Below, piece after piece: positions 9,606 to 18,745 of a DNA stretch of 25,243 bases. The notes under the pieces were generated by a model. The model was given only the letters and a program-made list of their open reading frames with translations. It made no database searches and was not told the DNA's origin. The DNA is taken from contig BMAT01012712.1 of NCBI GenBank assembly GCA_019649035.1, forward strand, positions 172,463 through 197,705, in the 5' to 3' direction. The number at the start of each line of letters is the position of its first letter. Within the stretch, counting starts at the first letter, position 1. The DNA is from Elysia marginata. Lineage: Eukaryota > Mollusca > Gastropoda > Plakobranchidae. A program made the position numbers and the translations under genes.

Positions 9606-11753
9606 ATGGAAAAGCCAAAGCCTGTGAAAAGAACTATTGCCTGCAGAAATCTGAAAGGTTGAGACGATCGGAGTTTTGCCTGCGATATAAAAAAAGAGGC
9701 AACGAACATCAAGCAACTTGATACTTGGGCTATGCTGGGAGCATTTAATTCCAATCTACGAGCCATCCTAGATAAGCACGCACCTCTGAGAACAAGAACC
9801 GTTACACACCGACCTTCTGCTCCATGGATGAACGATCAAATCAAAGAAGCTGCGCAAGAACGACGCAGAGCAGAGAGAAAGTGGAGAAAATTGGGCCTTA
9901 CAGTTCACAGAGACATTTTTAAAACTTGCACTTTTAAATTTAAAAAAACTAATAGACCCGGCAAAAAATGCCTATTATCAAAAGAAGATAGAAAACTGTT
10001 TATCCACTAAAGCTCTTTTCTATGTTTCAAATTTCTTGTGTGGGGAATCAAATGCAAAAGTGCTGCCTAAAAAAATTCAAAGTAAAAATCTTTTAGAAAA
10101 ATTTGGAAATTATTTCTGCGATAAAATTATTAAAATAAGACATCATCTTGATTCATGTAATTCTACGGCTGTATCTCATTATAATTTTGTCGCAACCACC
10201 TGGTCTATATATCACCCTGTATCATGTGATATCGTTAAAGAAATTGTCATGTCATCTCCTTTAAAATCTTGTGTTATTGATCCCATTCCAACTGAGCTTC
10301 TTGTGAAGAACTTAGATTGCTTATTGCCTATTATCACTGACATTATTAATGACCCCCTTTTTACAGGCACAGTTCCTACACCATTCAAGCATGCTATCAT
10401 TTCTCCTTTACTAAAAAAATCAAACTTGTCTTGTGAAGATTTGAAAAATTATCGTCCAGTGTCAAACCTTACATTTTTATCGAAAATTTTAGAGAAAGTA
10501 GTCCTCCGACAACTCAAAGTCCATCTATTTAATTTTGATCTTACTGATCCCTTTCCATCTGCGTACAGAGAACATCATAACACGGAGACTGCTCTTGTGA
10601 AAGTTCAGAACGACCTTCTCCTAGCTGCAGATAATGGAAAATCATCAATTCTTGTTATTTTGGATCTTAGCGCTGCTCTCGATACAATCGATCACTCCAT
10701 TTTATTAGACCGTTTAGCTAAAACATTTGGTATTTCAGGAATTGTATTGAAGTGGTTCGAATCATATCGTGTGTTACAATAAATGGAGAAATTTCATCTA
10801 AATTTAAGCTCTTTTATGGAGTTCCTCAGGGATCAGTGCTTGGGCCTGTACTTTATACCATGTATACCAAACCTGTTAGTTCTATTATCAGGGCTCATGG
10901 ACTTAGCTATCACATTTATGCAGATGATATGCAGATTTATAATTCAGGTGCTCCATCTGAAATTTCTTCTCTTGTCACGTCAATGCAATCGTGTGTGAAG
11001 GAGATTGGTGCGTGGATGTTATAAATAAGTTAAAGTTAAACAATGATAAAACTGAGGTGATGTTGTTTAATACAAAACATACTGTAAAAACGTGTGTCAT
11101 GCCAGGTGGTAATTTTGTTGTTGGCGATGAAAACATACAGTTTAGTGATAAGGCAAAAAACCTAATGGTGTATTTTGACTCCATGCTGTCTAACAATGTT
11201 CAAATTGGAAATATCTGTAAACAAATGTATTGTGAACTCTCTAAGATTGGAAAAATGTCATCTTTTCTAGGTAAAACATCCTTGATGTGTCTTGTATCAG
11301 CTTTTATCTTTTCAAGGCTTGATTACTGTAATTCTTTACTAGCTAATTTGCCCTCAAAATCGATTAAGAGACTTAAGAGATTTCAGAATAATGCTGCTAG
11401 GATGATCCGAAAAAAGAACAAAAGGGAGCATGTAACACCGCTTTTTGTACATCTAGATAGGCGTCCTGTAGATGCTAGGATTAAATTAAAATTAGCTGTA
11501 CTTTGTCACAAAGTTTTACAAAACAAAGCACAATAGTATTTGTCATCTATGACTAGCGTTTACAAACCATCTCGCACATTGCGCAGTAGCAATAAAGATT
11601 CGTTAGTTGTACCTACAGTGAAAACTAATAACTATGGAGAAAAATCATTTCCATATGCAGCTCCTCACGTTTGGAACTCGCTTCCTCTGCCCATTCGACA
11701 GATAAAGGATTCGCAGGAGTTCAAGTCTGCGTTAAAATAATAAAAACGCACCT
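9606..11753 (+). pseudogene. Reverse transcriptase ORF of the L2/CR1-type element, broken
   Basis: The frame opens with MEKPKPVKRTIACRNLKG, hits an in-frame TGA at 9660-9662, and resumes with LDKHAPLRTRTV (linker). It shifts in an A7 run (9942-9948) and continues through the RT core: DPIPTELL, LLKKSNLSCEDLKNYRPVSN, LDLSAALDTIDH (catalytic Asp kept, usual Phe replaced by Leu). A short deletion after WFESY (about 10770) shifts it again into GVPQGSVLGPVLY and the intact catalytic YADD (10917-10928). Another shift occurs near 11020 (KLNNDKTEVMLF), then SRLDYCNSLLANLP, an in-frame TAG (11534-11536), and a C-terminal SRTLRSSNKDSLVVP...VWNSLPLPIR region. Terminal stops at 11738-11743 precede an out-of-frame KTHLF-like end. 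It has at least three frameshifts and two premature stops, so it is inactive. Confidence 0.92.
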
Positions 11754-11827
11754 ATTCCAAATGTATCTGTACTAACTTTATTCTGTGAATGTGTATTGAA
11801 AAGATGTCAATGTCATTGTTGTCTTAT

Positions 11828-11874
11828 GCGCTTTGAGTTTTTTTTTTTTTGTAAAAGCGCTATATAAATGTTCT

Positions 11875-11918
<44 letters not shown>

Positions 11919-11931
11919 GTTATTATTATTA
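11828..11931 (+). other. 3' end of the retrotransposon: hairpin and (ATT)n tail
   Basis: GCGCTTT (11828-11834) pairs with AAAGCGC (11854-11860) around a T-rich loop, followed by TATATAAATG and ATT repeats from about 11877. In L2-type elements the 3' hairpin and short repeat are the reverse transcriptase recognition site (family knowledge). Confidence 0.8.
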
Positions 11932-11992
11932 TTTAAGTAGCAGCAGCAGAATAACTAGTAGTGATAGTAGTAGCAGCAGCAGCAGCAGTCTG
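11932..11992. repeat. AGT/AGC microsatellite, right flank of the retrotransposon
   Basis: AGTAGCAGCAGCAG, AGTAGTGATAGTAGTAG and a run of AGC repeats, compositionally the same as the microsatellite that ends near 9580. Confidence 0.85.
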
Positions 11993-12128
11993 GGGTACAT
12001 CGATATAGAAACAAGGATCTAATGGATGCACGGGTGATTGATGAAAATGTAAATAGTAAAATAAAGATGACGATCACCCAACTTGAATTTATATAGACAA
12101 AAAGAGACAAAATGAAAAACATAGAAAC

Positions 12129-12153
12129 GTTTCGCCTGCAATGGCTTCGTCAG
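12129..12153 (-). ncRNA. Hammerhead-ribozyme-like core (degenerate)
   Basis: On the minus strand CTGACGA (12153-12147) is followed by a short hairpin (GCC pairing GGC) and GAAAC (12133-12129). These are the conserved core boxes of a type I hammerhead (CUGANGA, stem II, GAAA), and such motifs accompany Penelope-like elements. I could not find a convincing stem I or cleavage-site partner, and an extra A precedes stem II. It is therefore probably a decayed or motif-only remnant. The nearby Penelope-like fragment runs on the other strand. Confidence 0.4.
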
Positions 12154-12199
12154 TCACAGACATACTGAAGTGAAAACAAAAATACAGAAACATAAACAT

Positions 12200-12660
12200 G
12201 GGAGAACCAAATAACGTCAGTTATAGGCCGGGGAAAGTACGGTGGGGGAAACGAAGAGCTTGTAAGGGAATACAAAGGCCTATCTGCAGCGAAGAAAGAA
12301 GAAAAGGGCGGAACCACTAGAGTGGGTGTTGGAAGGAGCAGGGTCGTAATGGGTAAACAAGATTAAGAGCAAGAAAGGAGAGCAATGAATATAGTAGACC
12401 AAGAGTAGAGAGCATGCTAATGTAAGTAAAAATAAAAGAAGGGGAGAGAGGGTCGTGATGGGGAAAGGGGTAACTAGTGAGGTAAGGAGAAAGAAAAGGA
12501 AAGCAAGGTCGGTACGGTATGTAAAAAGCCTATTAAATGCTATTCAAAAAGCACGAAAAGTGGGTGGAGAAGATAGTGTGTGTGTGGGGGGGGGAGAGAG
12601 GGGGGAACTAGGGCCATAAGGGCAGGGCACGGTGTAAGAGAAAGAAACAGATTAATAGCT
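12200..12660. other. Purine-rich, strand-asymmetric tract
   Basis: Plus strand dominated by A and G, with loosely repeated modules (GGGTCGTAATGGG at about 12343 and GGGTCGTGATGGGG at about 12450, each followed by AAGGAGA and AAAG words) and a G-run (12588-12596). No open frame. It may be non-coding sequence of the Penelope-like element; that is inference. Confidence 0.45.
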
Positions 12661-12661
12661 T

Positions 12662-13190
12662 ACCATCAAATTCACCAGTGAAATATCTCCCCTGAAAATT
12701 CTATTCTTTGATGTAATGATCACCCTTCAGGAGGGCAGACTGGAAACAGACCTATAGGCTAAGTCTAAACCTACAGACACTTTCAATTATCTCCATTGGG
12801 GTTCATGCCACCCTCACCACACTAAACACAGCATACCATACAGCCTAGCGTTTCGACTGGTCAGAATTTGCTCGACAGAAGAAGCCCTAAACACAAGATT
12901 TGCACAACTCTCATCACACCTCCAAAAACGTGGATTCCCACACAAACAGATAGAGCTTGCCATCAACAAAACCAGGGGCACGCCGAGACCACAAGCCCTC
13001 CAAAGACGCAAAAAAGGTGCTACTGGGACACAGACCCTTCGTGGTCACATACAACCCTGCGTTACCCAACATCTGCAACATCCTCAAAACCTACCTTCCC
13101 ATCCTCCATTTATCCGATCGATGCAAAAAGGCTATACCGGAGCTCCCGATGACAGCATTTCGCCGACCCACCAACATCAGGGATATATAA
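12662..13190 (+). pseudogene. Penelope-like element reverse transcriptase, C-terminal fragment
   Basis: Reading from 12662: TIKFTSEISPLKILFFDV, then LQEGRLETDL, an in-frame TAG (12755-12757), KPTDTFNYLHWGSCHPHHT, IPYSLAFRLVRICS and LQKRGFPHKQIELAI. The frame shifts at about 13005-13025 (A-rich stretch) into RPFVVTYNPALPNI, LPILHLSDRCKKAIPELP, AFRRPTNIRDI and a stop at 13188-13190. The order LETDL-KPTDT-YLH-SCHP, IPYS-RxxRIC and VVTYNPALPN...RRPxNxRD is characteristic of the reverse transcriptase C-terminus of Penelope-like elements. The catalytic motifs upstream and the GIY-YIG endonuclease downstream are absent. It is a dead, doubly truncated fragment. Confidence 0.85.
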
Positions 13191-13777
13191 AAAAGTTTTA
13201 GTATTCGACACCCGACTCTTTATCACTGGTCGGGAGAAAACATTATTTATTCAATCTTGGTCACTCAATCTTGGCATACGGGACCTAAAATTCTCCACCA
13301 GGAATCACGTGTGCTGATTCAGGTTTCGTGACGTGTGCATCACAAAAACTATGTTAAAATAATAAGAACCTTGCACAGTCTTTTGTCGTTCGTCATCAAC
13401 ATTGAAACTGGATATGTACGGGTACTGAAATCTAAAACCTACTGTTGTGCATAACACCAACAATACATTTTGAAGTCTTTCAGGCGCTCTTTGTCATATG
13501 AAGATTTTATGAGCTCGCCACAGACCTACATCCCAGATAGGCCTAAGCCATGCTTTTGGGATTAGGCTCGCTCAATCTGAATGATGAGGCCTTTTTTACA
13601 TCCTTTAGTCACTCTAAATGTTATTCCGTTGTTCCGTGCAAAGTAGCGCTTATTATCATCTTTACAATCAAATTAATTTTGTCTTTACCAAAACAAATAC
13701 CGGTACCCAATCCTTGGACACAAGGGGTGTTTGAATATTTTAATCACGTAGATATCAGCTGGAAATATTTTACAGAT

Positions 13778-13781
<4 letters not shown>
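13191..13781. other. No gene seen
   Basis: Sequence of mixed composition between the Penelope-like fragment and a GA tract. The 77-codon plus-strand frame at 13550-13783 has no recognisable motif. Confidence 0.5.
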
Positions 13782-13817
<36 letters not shown>

Positions 13818-13842
13818 AAGGGAGGGTGGGAGAGAGAGAGAG
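13782..13842. repeat. (GA)n microsatellite
   Basis: A pure GA run of about 32 bp, then an interrupted AGATAGAAAGGGAGGGTGGG and another GA run. It is followed by GGTTAGGTTAGGTT. Confidence 0.95.
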
Positions 13843-14152
13843 GTTAGGTTAGGTTGTTTGAATTTTAAGGTTTCTTTTCAACTACAAGGATACATCAGAG
13901 ACGGCGCTTGGGACAATTGAAAGCGTGCTGCCACACTGTGATGTAAGGAGCGCTTGGACACACCACGCCCAGTCACATTATCCAGACACCGGGCCGACCA
14001 GACTTAGCACTAAATCCATAATGCCAGACACTTGGCGGATCAGCTGCTAGTAATACCAATTTTAAAATCCTTGGTTTGACTCGGCCGAGGACCGAATCAC
14101 GCACCTCCCGATATCTCTGACCGAGTGTCTTACTATTAAGCCACAGAGCCGG
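13843..14152 (-). mobile_element. tRNA-derived SINE
   Basis: On the minus strand a tRNA-like head starts at about 14151: GGCTCTGTGGCTTAATAG, with an A-box-like TGGCTTAATAGTAAG (14143-14129) and a B-box-like GTGATTCGGTCC (14100-14089) at pol III promoter spacing. A ~200-bp body follows, including GTCTGGATAATGTGACTGGG, and then a repetitive end CAACCTAACCTAACC (about 13855-13841). I recall the head and the GATAATGTGACTGGG block from gastropod SINEs. That was not checked by search. GA microsatellites flank both ends. Confidence 0.72.
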
Positions 14153-14159
14153 TGAGAGA

Positions 14160-14196
<37 letters not shown>
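14152..14196. repeat. (GA)n microsatellite abutting the gap
   Basis: A GA run of about 45 bp with one GATAGA interruption, ending where the N run begins. The gap is probably an assembly break in this repeat. Confidence 0.95.
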
Positions 14197-15125
14197 NNNN
14201 NNNNNNNNNNNNNNNNNNNNNNNNNNNNNNNNNNNNNNNNNNNNNNNNNNNNNNNNNNNNNNNNNNNNNNNNNNNNNNNNNNNNNNNNNNNNNNNNNNNN
14301 NNNNNNNNNNNNNNNNNNNNNNNNNNNNNNNNNNNNNNNNNNNNNNNNNNNNNNNNNNNNNNNNNNNNNNNNNNNNNNNNNNNNNNNNNNNNNNNNNNNN
14401 NNNNNNNNNNNNNNNNNNNNNNNNNNNNNNNNNNNNNNNNNNNNNNNNNNNNNNNNNNNNNNNNNNNNNNNNNNNNNNNNNNNNNNNNNNNNNNNNNNNN
14501 NNNNNNNNNNNNNNNNNNNNNNNNNNNNNNNNNNNNNNNNNNNNNNNNNNNNNNNNNNNNNNNNNNNNNNNNNNNNNNNNNNNNNNNNNNNNNNNNNNNN
14601 NNNNNNNNNNNNNNNNNNNNNNNNNNNNNNNNNNNNNNNNNNNNNNNNNNNNNNNNNNNNNNNNNNNNNNNNNNNNNNNNNNNNNNNNNNNNNNNNNNNN
14701 NNNNNNNNNNNNNNNNNNNNNNNNNNNNNNNNNNNNNNNNNNNNNNNNNNNNNNNNNNNNNNNNNNNNNNNNNNNNNNNNNNNNNNNNNNNNNNNNNNNN
14801 NNNNNNNNNNNNNNNNNNNNNNNNNNNNNNNNNNNNNNNNNNNNNNNNNNNNNNNNNNNNNNNNNNNNNNNNNNNNNNNNNNNNNNNNNNNNNNNNNNNN
14901 NNNNNNNNNNNNNNNNNNNNNNNNNNNNNNNNNNNNNNNNNNNNNNNNNNNNNNNNNNNNNNNNNNNNNNNNNNNNNNNNNNNNNNNNNNNNNNNNNNNN
15001 NNNNNNNNNNNNNNNNNNNNNNNNNNNNNNNNNNNNNNNNNNNNNNNNNNNNNNNNNNNNNNNNNNNNNNNNNNNNNNNNNNNNNNNNNNNNNNNNNNNN
15101 NNNNNNNNNNNNNNNNNNNNNNNNN
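14197..15125. other. Assembly gap (929 N)
   Basis: Unknown sequence. Open frames crossing it are artefacts. The start exon of the EPS15-type gene could lie here. Confidence 1.
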
Positions 15126-15130
15126 AAACA

Positions 15131-15790
15131 CGCTCAGTGAAGCTATTAATAGGACTACGCAATCCTCAATAAGTTGATTAATTGTTTTTCGGCTATATGT
15201 TGGAATATTTTATTCATGTTTGGTATCAAACAACATTAGAATTGCATCAGGATTACGATTTCAGGACGGTTTTTTAGATATATTTAAATTTTGATATCAT
15301 AATTTTTTGCTCTGGCGGGGCTCGCCTGCAGCCACAGCAAAAATATCTGATATTTTCATCACCTGGCGCAGCTGGCACGTGTCACCATCCACGCTGCAAT
15401 CCGGACGCTGATTGCACCTGGGCAGGGGGAATCCCCTAAGTTTCCAAGGCGCTGAGTGAGGCTATTAATAGGGCTGGGTGCATCTCAATAAATTGTTTAA
15501 TTCTTTTTCTGCTTTATATTGGAGTATTTTGTTCGTGTTTGGTATCAAACAACATTAGAATTGCATCAGGATTATGATTTCAGGACAATTTTTTAGATAT
15601 ATTTGAATTTTTATGTCATAATTTTTTTGCTCCGGCGGGACTCGCCGGCGGACACAGCAAAAATATCTGGCTCTGCTTGATATTTTCATCGCCTGGCCCA
15701 GCCCGCAGCCAGGACGTCGGAACTCCCTTTTTTTCATGAAATTTCCCCATCCACGATGCAGTTTGGATGCGGGTTCGCAAAACCTGGCAC
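15131..15790. repeat. Two ~320-bp direct repeats with nested hairpins
   Basis: Unit 1 starts at 15131 and unit 2 at 15450. They share GGTATCAAACAACATTAGAA (15222 and 15541) and a ~280-bp core at a period of 319-320 bp. Past the core, CCATCCACG-TGCA recurs at about 15386 and 15747 because unit 2 carries ~40 extra bp. Each core has a nested inverted repeat: TTTTTGCT with AGCAAAAA (15304-15311/15336-15343 and 15624-15631/15656-15663). Inside unit 2 is a perfect CCGGCG-GGACT-CGCCGG (15632-15648). A 112-codon minus-strand frame at 15893-15555 runs through it and looks non-genic. It may be a satellite or a MITE-like element duplicated in tandem; I do not recognise the family. Confidence 0.85.
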
Positions 15791-18700
15791 GGCCCACATC
15801 CCCACCCCTGCGTGGATGGTGCACTTTAGTCTTAGATCTACCACTTACGAAGTCTTGCCTCCTGTCTTGGCCTTGGGCTTGGGACTCACCCACAACCTAG
15901 GTTTATGTCTAGATTCTAGATCTATAACTAGCTTAAACCTGGGATTGGCCGGCTGAAGTTAAACTGCGTTTTCAACCCCTTCATTTCGCCAGTCTTGCCA
16001 GCTGGCCAATTCGAGGATTACACCATAGAATACTACATAAATTGAACAGGAGTCATTGACTATAGAATAGATTTGTATCTAGGCCCTACACAGTTGTGCT
16101 TTTTCTTGATAACCTCGGAAAACCATCGAAACCTTCAAAGTAATAACGTAAATAAGTAAATTTAAGAAAACTGCATATCAAAACATCAATTTCATGTATT
16201 TGAAGGTTGATTTTCTCCAATGTTTCCAGTATTACGTGATGAAAACATCTTCAACATGAGGGGTTTCTGTTGTTGGTTTATACTGGGGTTGTTTTCCATT
16301 GATACCATACAATGCAATGTTTACTACCAAATGGCTCACTATTCCCTGAGATTCTTTAGTCTTTAAGTTAAATAGTAAAAAAAATGTCTGTGAAATGTGA
16401 TTTACATCATACATGACATGGAATGGCCCACAAAGATTATAAATAAAATAGGGAATTTATAAATGTTACTATCGTGTTCGAACTGCTTTGCTCAATCTCT
16501 TGTTTATAACCAACACACACCCCATAGATAAACCCACAAGTTAGTAGATGCGATATAACTTGGGTATCAAAATATAACAATCATGTATACACACATATTG
16601 GAATATTTAAAGGTAACTGATTTTTTATGTTTACAATAAACATACGAGTATCTGAATACTGCAATTGCCCTTCTTTACTTAACCGCATGGACATATCTTG
16701 ACTACCTAGCAGACGCCATATTGTAGTAAGGCTGGATGGCTGGCCCACTGTCAATGCCGTGCCGACTGGGGGTGCCCATTGAGATAGCGTTATTTTTTAG
16801 TCATAAGCCTACAATAACCTGCACAAATTCTACACCAAACTGTTTGGAAACGAATGACCTTTATTTCGTTATAAAAATAAACACGATTGGCCCGAAATTA
16901 ATCGAGTTTTGGTTGTGAGAACGCTATAGGTTGAGGGGGTCAGTGAAGATTGCCGAATGGCGTCATTTTTTTCCGACTAACTTACTTTGACAAGCTGTTT
17001 GACCAACTAAATCTCGTTCTAGCGAGATGAAACTTTTCAAGCAATCAGATAAAATAAATTTTGTGCTGAAACTTTCTGCTTTGGTTTCCGATGACTACAA
17101 GCCGAGTAATAAACACATCTATGATCTAAGTTAAGAACGTTTTCTCGGAGTTCTGGTTCACTTTTCTTTGGTTTGAACCTTGCGGACCCCTACTGTAGCA
17201 AGGCCGGATGAAAAATCAATAATTCAATCAAATATGCATTAAATTTTTTAAGATGTTAATTTAAAAGAGCAGTTTAACACAAGAACACTGGTTTTTAGAT
17301 TTTTTTTTCAATCGCACTAAAAATGAAAAAGTTACAGCATATTTCATATCTCAAAATCATGGATTTTTTTTTTGGTCAAGTATTGAAGTGTATTCTAGTA
17401 GGGGCTAGATGGCACCATGGTTTTGATAATTACACTGTTTTGAGGATATCTTCTTTATTTGACAACTTTTGTCAATGAAAATCCCCACACTTACGGTTTT
17501 TGGTATGAGGAATGCACTTGAGTGGTCAATTTTTTGGTGTGGGAAGTGCAAAGGGGAATAACTTCCTTAATTTCACGATCTGTCTTTAGAAGTAATTCAA
17601 CATATTTAACCTCCATGATTTGTTTTGAGTCTTTCATCTTGAGAACTTGAAAAATTATGATAGTGCAGGCTTGTTTCTGCAATTTGGGGTAAATCAATGG
17701 AATTAGGGGAGATAATATGTGTCTTTTTTGCAGCGGTGAGGCTAAAAAATGATACTCAAAGTCTTCACTTCAAACGGTTACTATATCTTTAGCCTAAGTG
17801 TGAGGACTGAGTAGAAATTATAAATGTATAAACTCAGAATTTTCTCTGCTTATTGAATCAATATTGATTTGATAGTGAAGCTTAAAAATTAAATGCATTT
17901 AGATGATTGATCCCTTGAGTAAATCTCAACATCACATCACTAGATCTATAGACCCACAAGAGACTTACTTCTTGATCAGCAGTGACATTAGTTTTCATTG
18001 GTTTGAGGGGGCATCAAAGATGGCATATTTGCAATGTTAGTAATTTTGAAAGAGTGAAGAACATTCAAAAGTTTATTATGTTCTTAAGTCAAGGCTTTTA
18101 TACTATTATAGGGCTCTCAACATTGAAGTGTTATGTTGCGTCTGAATTTTAGGTACGAGTTCTCACAAAGTTATTCTGCACCCAAACAATATCATAATGT
18201 CTACACCATCTTAAGTTGCCTTACAAAATTGTTAAATTGTGATTCCTTATTCAGCGGGTATAAAAGTACCAGTACATGGGAACAGATGTCAACAAAGCTT
18301 AGAGACTCACACACCTCAAAGAAATACCATTCCTTTTTGTAATATTCTTATTCTAAAAAGCTTCAGACAGCTATAAAGGAGATACAAAACTACAGGTCAA
18401 AGATTATATGGTGCCACTTAGTCCAAAACAAGATCTAGATATGCCATTAAACTAATTGTCTGAGGCATACATAAAGATTAGGTTAATTTTCAAAGTGTCC
18501 AGTTACAGTGCAATATCATGAATATGTTATTTGGGTTTTCTTTTGTGTTGAGTTAATTGCTATTTTTATCATTCACAGCTTTGTAATTTTATCACTATAT
18601 GGTTGTGCTGCATAGAGTTTAACACTCTCTAATACCTTTACTGTTATCTTTTATTTTTAGTTTTATCATGAATAAATCATTGAAAATAATTTTTTTTCAG
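15791..18700. other. Upstream of the EPS15-type gene, no coding exon supported
   Basis: AT-rich sequence. A moderately CpG-containing patch lies at about 16680-17220, with GCCATATT and AATGGCGTC words and two similar 20-mers (TTGTAGTAAGGCTGGATGG near 16721 and CTGTAGCAAGGCCGGATGA near 17193). The EPS15 start exon (family: a short MA...Q peptide ending on CAG and a GT donor) should lie upstream of 18701, but no unambiguous candidate was found here. Confidence 0.45.
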
Positions 18701-18745
18701 ATTGTGGGCAAACATGGAGGAATCTATGAAGCCTATTACATGCAG
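18701..18745 (+). CDS. EPS15: EPS15-type exon: start of EH1
   Basis: A T-rich acceptor (TTTTTTTCAG) precedes 45 nt ([15 protein letters not shown]) and a GTAAAC donor. It is phase 0 on both sides, and its size and position match the vertebrate exon for NPVYEKYYRQ. Confidence 0.88.

Larger units (their letters stand above)
9600..11931 (+). mobile_element. 5'-truncated L2/CR1-type non-LTR retrotransposon
   Basis: The copy starts inside the endonuclease-to-reverse-transcriptase linker, contains the whole reverse transcriptase and C-terminal region in broken frames, and ends with a 3' hairpin, GCGCTATATAAATG and a long (ATT)n tail. A hairpin plus microsatellite-like tail, rather than poly(A), is typical of the L2/CR1 group of non-LTR elements, and the protein style (DPIPTELL, LKNYRPVSNL, YADD) agrees. 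Both flanks are AGT/AGC-rich microsatellite, so the element appears to have inserted into one. The left boundary is approximate, within about 10 bp. No clear target-site duplication can be read because the flanks are repetitive. Confidence 0.88.

Noticed and set aside
9293-9766. 157-codon minus-strand frame rich in Asn, Thr and Ile
   Set aside because: It is a translation of trinucleotide microsatellite and the antisense of the retrotransposon.
13841-13855. GGTTAGGTTAGGTT resembling telomere repeats
   Set aside because: Only about three units, and better explained as the repetitive 3' end of the minus-strand SINE.
14062-15177. Long open frames on both strands across 14062-15177
   Set aside because: They run through the N gap and GA repeats and are artefacts.
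15555-15893. 112-codon minus-strand frame
   Set aside because: It lies across the direct-repeat unit and its GC hairpin; there are no domain or splice signals, and the composition is explained by the repeat.
16707-16980. ATGGCG-type start candidates on both strands (near 16710 minus and 16959 plus) as the first exon of EPS15
   Set aside because: The plus-strand one reaches a stop after seven codons without a donor; the minus-strand one points away from the gene.
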